From Angiostrongylus vasorum (lineage: Eukaryota > Nematoda > Chromadorea > Rhabditida > Metastrongylidae), in assembly GCA_018806985.1 (NCBI GenBank), contig JADANN010000033.1, positions 2,476,501-2,540,500 on the forward strand: a stretch of 64,000 bases of DNA. The letters are read 5' to 3'. A program made the translations under genes and the position numbers. The notes below the pieces were generated by a model. The model searched no databases. It was not told where the DNA came from and worked only from the letters and a program-made list of their open reading frames with translations. Within the stretch, counting starts at the first letter, position 1. Each line of letters starts with the position of its first letter. Shown piece by piece: positions 33,601 to 42,600 of the stretch.

Positions 33601-36600
33601 GAAGACGTCAAAACGTTAGGAAATAAATCTATTTATCCACCTCCTGTTAGCTTAAAAATCCAAGAAGGTATTCATTATTACTGCCGAGCTTAAATTACGG
33701 TCGGTTTCAAGATTACACATTGACTAGTCACGCTGAGGTTAAAGAACACCTGACGCTGCAGGATTGATTTCCGGTTTAATACAAATGGTCGTCGATAGAC
33801 AATCAGCATCAACACCACTTCGCTGTAAAGGCATCGCCGAGTGAGCTTAACTCTTTCGGGCGGTGTACCATTGGATTTGACCCGATGAGATCACGAAGAG
33901 TCACATCGGAAAAAAAGGAACAATTGGACAATCAACTCCGCTTAATTCTGCCATGAAGAAGGCGAGGGCTGCGAAACGATGCCAGAATAGAGTTCTTTTT
34001 AATCAACCTCGTGGTAGTTTATCGATGAAGACTACACACACGGTGTTGTTTTGCTACCGCTCTTCAGACTCGCAAAACTTCTCATCACTTAGGGGTTGGG
34101 AAATCTGTACCAGACTTGCCTGAGAGGATAGCTGCACCGATTTCATACATCGATCACCTGTCATCTGTATCACCTGGAGTACCGCTGACCGTCGAGTGAC
34201 TCGAGCGAGCGCCACTAAATCTTCCATTTATCCCTGTCGCGTTCAAGAGTAGCTCAGTGGATTCTGCTCGCTCTAGGGACTCGTCGAGCATCATATCTTT
34301 CTTCTAGGCTCTTCAAGAAGAACTCTGACCATCGGACCGGTGGTCTTACTGCAGCACGTTTGACATCCCGAGAATCCGGTCATTGACGGCTTTTGTCCAT
34401 CGGTTGTCATTCATACGCATTACGTGTCCGGCCCACCTTATCTTCGACTGTTTGGCCTACAGAACGGCATCTTTGATTTTTCATCGTTGACGCAGGTTGG
34501 AGCTTCGGATCCCATCCCTTACTTGTGTGAAACGAGATACTCCTAGCATCGTCCTTTCGACTGCGCGTTCGATAACGCTGAGTGATCTTTCATCCTGCTT
34601 ACGCAGCGACCAGGTCTCTAACACATACGCTAAGGCAGGAAGTACCGTTGAGTCGAAAAAGATGGGCACGGAGTCGGGTGTTCTTTGTTCTCTTCACTAC
34701 ATCCTCGATGCTCTTGAAAGTTCCCCAAGCCGCTCGTTTCCTTCTGCTCAGCTCTAGAGCTAGGTGGTTCATCATATTGATTTCGCGACCTAGTTAGGCA
34801 TAACTGGAGCATTCGGAGATATTCGTTCCGTTGAGCGTGAATGGGGCATACAATCCGTTCTTCATGTACGCCGTTTTTGTGAGATTTAGTCGAAGACCAA
34901 TCTTTCCAGAAGCTTTATCAAAGTCAGCAAGCATATGTTCCGCTTGGCTAATTGGGTGTTATAAAGACGATGTCATCAGGAAAGCGAAGATGATGTAACT
35001 GCCGACCATCGATTTTCGTTCCCATATTATCCCATTCCAATGTTCGCATAACGTTCTGGAGGATGACGGTAAATAATTTTGGCAAGATGGTGTCGTCTTG
35101 CCTAACTCCTCTTTTGACGTCAACGTTAATATCGTTGTAGAATGGTGATATCTTTGTTGTAAAATTTTTGTACAGCTCACGAAGAATCTTTATGTACTGA
35201 GTAAGGACTCGTTGACTATCAAGGGCTTCCATAACTGCTTCTATCTCAATTGAATCAAAGGCCTTCTGTAAATCGATGAAAGTGAGACAGAGCGGTCTTT
35301 TAAACTATCGCGATACTTTAATGAGCTTTGTTATCGTGTGATGTCGTCCATCGTACTAAATCCTTTCCATCGATAGGTGAGAATAAGTCATTACATAGGT
35401 CATATAGGAATTCAACCACCTCTAACGATGCATGATGAGGTCGTATGGCGCACTCCTCAGGGGAGTGATCATTGCTGAACGCTTTATTCTTTATACTATT
35501 GTAGTGTAATCAAAACTGGCGGTGTTCCCAAGAGGTCGAAAGATTACAGCCCTTTTAGATCGCGATTTTCTATGAGCGAAAATTAATATGCTTTGGAGCA
35601 CTTATGATTCTCGATTTTTTGGCAGTGAGCACAGTAAAATCGCTGAAAGTGTTTAACACACACTCGACCAACTGCATCAGATTTTATGCAGAACTTTTGA
35701 GGCTTAATTCGTCCCATAGATATCCCTTACGGCACTTTTTTGTGCTCTTTCGATAGCTTCTCCAACGCTGGCGTTATGCCAGCACTGGCCAAAGGAAAAA
35801 TGTTATCTACACCAAATAATTTAAAACCCCTCTTTTTAACCCGTTTGTTTTGCCAGACTGTTGTAGCTTTTCATTTGACATCTATTTCACAACAACCTAT
35901 AGGTTACAAATTATACATGCATGCTATATGCAAATCCTGCACATCGGAGAAGGAAACGTTAGTGCACGTAACAACTATCGCGTAGAGACGCCTTCCTTCA
36001 TCGACGAAATCACACATGAGCTTCATCACGGCAGTTTCCCAGACTTCCAGTTATGAAAAGATCGTTATTACTATGTACCAAATTCTGTAAGTTCAGCCAG
36101 ATGTCGTGCAACTGTTGGAATAGTTTATGTTCGTACTTGTGTCTGTTATTTGGATGTGCTGGCGGAAGACAACTCCATCTCTAAATAGCACGAGTGATTT
36201 CTCGACATGCACAAACATTCCGGCCCTTTATATTGCGCTGTGGTTTCTAATAGTAAATTTGATTAACGATTTATTCCTGCACGACCTGTCTCTTCGGTTA
36301 CATCATAAACTGTCGGGGGAAGTGGAAGTTTATCAGCAGATTTTTGAAACCTATTTATTGTCGTAACAACGGCTCCAACAAAATGGCATATAAAGCCAGG
36401 CAAGCGCACCAAGCAGAGAGTTCTGGATCTCCTATTGTCAGTGACTATGTCAATGACCATGCTTTTCACAGTATATCCTCCTGTCCGGAATATCTGGTAG
36501 TCTCGTTCGCGATCAGATTCAAAAATATCCACCATAAATAACTCAAACAAATGTGTTGGCTCTGGGAACTGGAGCAAAGTTTTTCATGAAGACACCATAA

Positions 36601-39600
36601 TAGAAAGAACGGCTGTGGACGATTGACTCGGATCGTCGGTTCTGATGAAGAGCAGGACGCCGAAACCACAGCCGAATAAACGTTTTTATCAACATCATTT
36701 TAGTTTAATAATCCAAGAAGGCAAAAGTTGTCTATCCATATCAGAACGATAGTCATTGAAGATCAGTGTTCGTGACGCTATATATTGCCATATGAGTCCA
36801 AAGAAGTCATCGCTCGCTTCTTTACCGACAATTTCATCCTCTTTCCTCGATTTACATTCTTCAAGATATTCGAAATAAGACATAGAAGGTTCTATGTTAT
36901 CCCCAATCTACATCTTTTTTATTGTCACTACTGATGAGAAGTCGATTGGGATCGAACTTGGAGTCGCCGTTAGCTGACATGATTTAGCACTATAACATTC
37001 AATAATTCCTGACCAGTTAAACTTACCCAACACAGCAAAGCGATTAATTATAAGGATTAAGCTCCACAGAATTAAGATAGAGCTCTATGAGAAAGAGGAA
37101 AGTAAGTTTTCTGCTTCACAACGAAGAGCTCTATGAGAAAGAGGAAAGTAAGTTTTCTCGCTTCACAACGACAAACAGTGGATTTCTTTCTGGAATTTTG
37201 AAGTGTACATAAAGTAGGAGTAAAAGCTAGACATGAAACATCATTGCTTACTTCTCTTCAGGGCGATAAGGATCTTCTCCAAAAGCTACCACTTCATAGG
37301 TCCTCCACTTGCAGAAAATTAAGGAAAGTTATTAGGAAATAGGCATGCGTCACTTTGTAGGGTATACATAGACAGCTCAACTTTCGACCAGCAATTCATT
37401 GTTTAGTATAATTATTATTTACATGACCCGTCATCACGCCTTCTGTGCACATCCCAGTACTTCCTCTACTTGACTCGTTTTCCTGCCATTCATCGTCCAC
37501 AATAGTCTTCAAATATTTCTCGTGTTCTTTCGGCTGATGCTTGAGAATTTTTATTCTTCTCGAAAGTCTTAGAACGCCGATCGAGCTGATCTTTGCAATC
37601 TTGAGGATAGCAGGGCTAAGATGTTCCCATGTGGATTGGAGGAGAGCGTTGGGGGGTGGTCGAACTAGAGCCTTTGTTTCTTGATCGACGGCATCACTAA
37701 CCAAGGTGCTACCATCCGCAATATTTGGCAATTGAACTGCAGCGGAAGTGTAACGTATGGTATCAATATCACACGTCAGGCTAATGTAGCAAAGACTTTT
37801 TTACGATACTGTGATGCACTAAAGGTCACGATTCCTCCAATTATCGGAAATCTAACATTTACTGTAAAAAAAGCAGCATTCCAGTGTCTAAACCGCGGAT
37901 GGGTTTTGCTGTCCTATGTGCTAATGTCCACGAATCTCCCTTATATGAGGGATCTCGAGCCGGTTAGTCGCGAGGCTACGTGTCGCGTCCTCGGGTGGTG
38001 GATAGGGGGGTTAATCGCGGACCAAAAGTGAGCCTTCCTTCCCTGAGACTCAAATGGATCCAGGAGATGGACTCTCTGTTTCTGCTGCGCCGATTTGGCA
38101 CATATTTTCTTTACTTGCTAGTCGTATTCATGCATGCGTGTGTCGGTGCATTCTAGGTCAAAAAGCCTGCAATCAAGTGACAGGGAAGTACATGGGGAGC
38201 GGTTAGAGCCGCCTCCAACATATAAGCTCTTTGTCCACTATGGGGGGAGACTGGCAAGCTACCTGTGAGTATACCTAGCCCCCACGTTCAGAGCCTGCAA
38301 GCTATACTTAGGGTATCAAAAGCTAAAAAACAGTAAAAAGAAACGACCCTCGTTCCCCTGACCCCTGAAGGAGCCCCCCAATTTCGCAGCGATTGGTAGA
38401 ACGAGTACGGAGAGGCGGCTAAAATCTCAGAGCCATTTAAGCTGCTTAAATCGCAACGGATTAAGGTGGGGATTTGCACCTGCAATGTACGCACATTTGC
38501 ATCTGGATCCTCAATAGAAGACTTGATCATGCAAGCAAGAGGGATAAGCTACGACGTCGTCGGATTGTCCGAGACGAGACGACGCCACCCACTTAACGCC
38601 GTCTGTGACACTGGAGAGGAAATGATCCTCGGAACATGCAACAGTAGAGGGTTCGGCACCGTCGGCGTTCTCATTAACAAGAGTTTATCCATGAACATCG
38701 ATTCGTTGGAACAACTAACAACCTGAATAGGACGTTTACGATTAAAGAGATGTGGATCAATACCGGCTTTGACAATCTTAGTCGTTTAGGCAACGACATC
38801 AACCTATGACGAAGACGAGATAGAAGCCTTCCACGTGGACTTGGAGAGTTTCTAGAAAGAGGACCTTACATTCTTTAAGTTCATCATTGGACGCTTTAAT
38901 ACTTAGATCGAACCGAGAACAACGTCTGAGGAACTTCGATTAGGGCCCGCAGATTAGAATAGAGTCAGTATGGTGAGTGGCTGTCTGAGTTTATCATGAC
39001 GACTAAGAGCATTGGTGGTAACTCGCAATTCCAGGACCCCCATTCCTAGCGCCGGACGTTGCAGTATCCCAGTGGAGAATAGCATAATGACATAGGCCAC
39101 ATCATCATAAACCGAAGGTTTGCTTTACCGATCTCTCTGTTGTCCCAAATTCTACACAGAATTAGACCATCGCCTTCTTCGTGCAAGATTCCATTTCAGG
39201 CGGAAAGGAGCAGAAGCCGCTAGGTTCCCTACCCAATGGAGGACCAGCAGGACCGTGCTATTGTTCAAGAACGGTGAGCTCCACGATATCGGCAACTATC
39301 GCCCAATCTGCTTGCTGTCTGCCGTCTACAAAGTTTTCACTCGCGTCATCCTAAACAGTATTGACAGAACACTGGAACAAGCATGGCCGTGTGAGAAAGC
39401 AGGGGTTTCGGAAAGAATTTAGTATAATGGACGTCTCACTTTCATCAATTTACAGAAAGCCTTTGATTCAACTGAGATAGAAGCAGTCATGGAAGCCCTT
39501 GATAGTCAAGGAGTCCCAACTTTGTACATAAAGATTCTTCGTGAGCTGTACAAAAATTTGACAACCGAGATATCACCATTCTACAACGATATTGTCATTG

Positions 39601-42600
39601 ATGTCAAAAGAAGGGTTAGGCAAGGCGATAGCATTTCGCTAAAATTATTTACCGCCACCCTCGATGACGTCATGCGAACATAATGGGATAACATGAAAGT
39701 GAAAGCCGATGGTCGGCAACTACTTCATTTACGCTTTGCTGATGACATCGTCCTTATAACACCAAGCATTAGCCAAGCAGGACGAATGCTTTGTCCACTT
39801 TGATAAAGCCTGTGGAAAGATTGGTCCTCTTCTAAATCTCACAAAAACGATTTTCATAAGGAATGGATTGGTTTCGCATGCCAAATTCACGCTCAGCGGG
39901 AGAATATCTCGGAATGCTCCAGTAATGTCTATCTAGGTCGGGAAATCAACATGTTGAACGACTTAGCTTCAGAGTTAAGCAGAAGGAAACGAGCCGCTTT
40001 GGGAGCTTTCAGGAAGTGGTGAAGAGGGCAGAGAACACCAGACTCCGTGCCTACTTTTTTCGACTCAACGGTATTTCCTGCCTTAACGTATGGGCAAGAA
40101 ATCTGGTGGCTCCGTAGGCGGGATGAAAGATCACTCAGCGCTATTGAATACGCAGTCGAAAGGACGATGCTAGGAGTATCGCGTTTCACACAAGTAAGGG
40201 AAGGGATCCGAAGCTCCGACCTGCGTCAACGATCAAAAACCAAGGATGCCGTTCTGTACGCCAAACAGTCGAAAATAAGGTGGGCCGGACACGTAATGCG
40301 TATGAATGACAACCGATGGACAAGAGCCGTTAGTGACTGGATTCCTTGGGATGTCAAACGCACTGCAGGAAGACCACCGACTCGATGGTCAGAGTTCTTC
40401 ACGAAGAGCCTAGAAGAAAGATATAATGCTCGACGAGTCCCTAGAGCGAGCAGAACCTACTGGGCTAATCTTGCACACGACAGGGAAAATTGGATGATTT
40501 ACCGGCGCCGCTCGAGTCACTCGACGATCAACGGGACTACAAGTAACAAGGGTTATCGCTTATTGTCCGAAAAACTAGCGTATCAGTAAACACGAAATGA
40601 GCTGTCATCGCATAAGTGCCAAAGGTATCGTAGAACAAACTGTGTTGATGAATTAGTGTCATCCCTTATGAGCAACATTTTAGTTCGAATCAATGCACCT
40701 AAGAAGAATAATCATTGTTACTTACGGTCAATTCCAAATCCGACAGCAGTTAACTTGTTCATTAATGTTTCGTTCGGCATAGGCATGCAAATTGGTGATC
40801 CGTGCTTACTAGATATATTCGGGCTCACTTCCAGTATTGCCAGATCGTCTGTCAGGTTGCAAGGGTTGTAGCCATCGTGTACAGTAACCTGTCAGAACAA
40901 ACTTCGAATTGTTTGCGAATTTTACGCTCATAGAAGGATTGTTATATATGTTTTAAAGTAACTTGTTCACCTGAACGACTGAGTACCTCGTGCGATTTCG
41001 CCAGCACAGGTTTGGGTTCGTACAACCGCTGCCAATGAAAATCGTGTAAAGGTCAAGCTGCGGCACAGAATATTTTTCAGGATTAGGAATCTTTGAGTCT
41101 TTCTTGCAAAACTCTTTGAAATACTCGGAATTTATGGTCACACAATGGGCTGCTGTCAAAACGTGCCGCTTTGAAACCTGTACACCACTACAGCCTTTCT
41201 TCAAAAACCACCAATACTCCGATTCGCGAATAGCTGAACAAGAAATTAACAGACATTTCTGCATTGGTGTGATCGTAAATTTTCCTCACAAACTACTGGG
41301 AGCCCAACCACGACAACGTCATGGAATTATTGTGCAACTACCGATATTTCCACGCCCGTTAGCAGTGCCTTTTAAATTGAAACTATGGTTCTACTAAGGT
41401 GAAGAACGTTCGCAGAAAAGCAGACAGAGCAGTAAAAAACGGAATGAACTGGCCAAGCATGCAACACCGGAGTACCGTAGTTAAAGACACAATTTACTAT
41501 GCAAAAACATTGACAATAAACTATTTGTCAGCGTGGTGGTGGATATCAAAGCAAGAAGTTTGTATAATATACTAGAAGAGACCTTTTTTCAAAAAAAGCG
41601 CAACAATCCATGGAAACTCATTTTGCTTGGCTCTTACTCCTCCAATGGATCTCTTGTATCTGTGTGGCTCAGTATGATCTGGAAATGAATCAGTTACCTT
41701 GTAATTCGATTGATAATCGACTTACTCAAGTGGAATTATGAAAACTTCATATGGCTCGTCACTGTCACTCGTTAGCGCATCCACTTGAGCTTTTACCTTT
41801 TGTAGTGTAGGAAAAAACTGTGTAAATGAGAAACAGATCTGAATTCGTATCGACAGTCTTTCTGCTACTTTTTTTTTGTTCATTTCATGTCTCACCAATT
41901 TATGGAAGTTTTCCATCGTTCTAATTAAAATGACTAATAACTGTGAAATAGTAAATGTCGATGTTTCATAAACGACTCAGAAAGTTTTGTTGCAGTTTTC
42001 ATAACTCATCGATGCTAAGATAACCACAGTGGTGCTGAGATATTTGCAAAACCCCGGACCGCAAGTGCCTACGGTAGGGACGAACGCGCTATTACCCTTT
42101 CCGAGGGCTAAACGCGTTCACCACCACACCATGCGGGCCGTTCGTTTCGCCTGTCTGTCAGCTAGCTCTATCGATCAGTGCCATCAGCATTCACCCGTCA
42201 ACGGGATTGATCTGGGCACCGAAATCGGCATTGAACCCAGTTAAGCTGAGGCTGTAATTGAATTCACAATATTAGCTTTTTACTTGCTGCCTACTACAAT
42301 TTTTATGGAAGGGTTATATGTGAAATACAACCACAATAGCACTGAGATATTTGCAAAACTTCCGACCGCAGCGCTAGTATCGTCTCCGGGCGTTAACGCG
42401 TTCGCCACCACACCATGCGGGTCCTTCGTTTCGCCTGTCTGTCAGCAAGCTTTATCGATCAGTGCCATCAGCAATCACCCGTCAACAGGGATTGATCTAG
42501 CAGACACCTGTGGTCCGGAGTTTTGCAAATATCTCAGCATTTTGCGAAATATAACTTTAATGATGCTGAGATATTTGCAAAACTCGGGACCGCAGGTGTC

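Larger units (their letters stand above)
37920..40545 (+). mobile_element. RTE-type LINE, nearly full length, degenerate
   Basis: Shares its 5' leader (ATGAGGGATCTCGAGCCGGT and onward) with pieces at 1,465 and 15,830. Then follow an apurinic endonuclease N-terminus (38,466-38,726), a decayed linker, RT (39,120-39,780, with [10 protein letters not shown]) and a C-terminal region (40,047-40,589). Stops and frameshifts separate them, so it is immobile. It lies within the 11-kb intron between exons 4 and 5 of protease copy 2, opposite in sense to the gene. RTE elements mobilise by target-primed reverse transcription. Confidence 0.85.

Noticed and set aside
37396..37731. 111-codon minus-strand frame as a host gene
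   Set aside because: No recognisable domain, no splice context and no repeat support; kept only as a finding.
41288..41386. possible exon between exons 2 and 3 of protease copy 2 ([13 protein letters not shown] reading)
   Set aside because: It needs a frame change and is not needed: exon 2 at 41,678-41,583 joins exon 3 in phase.
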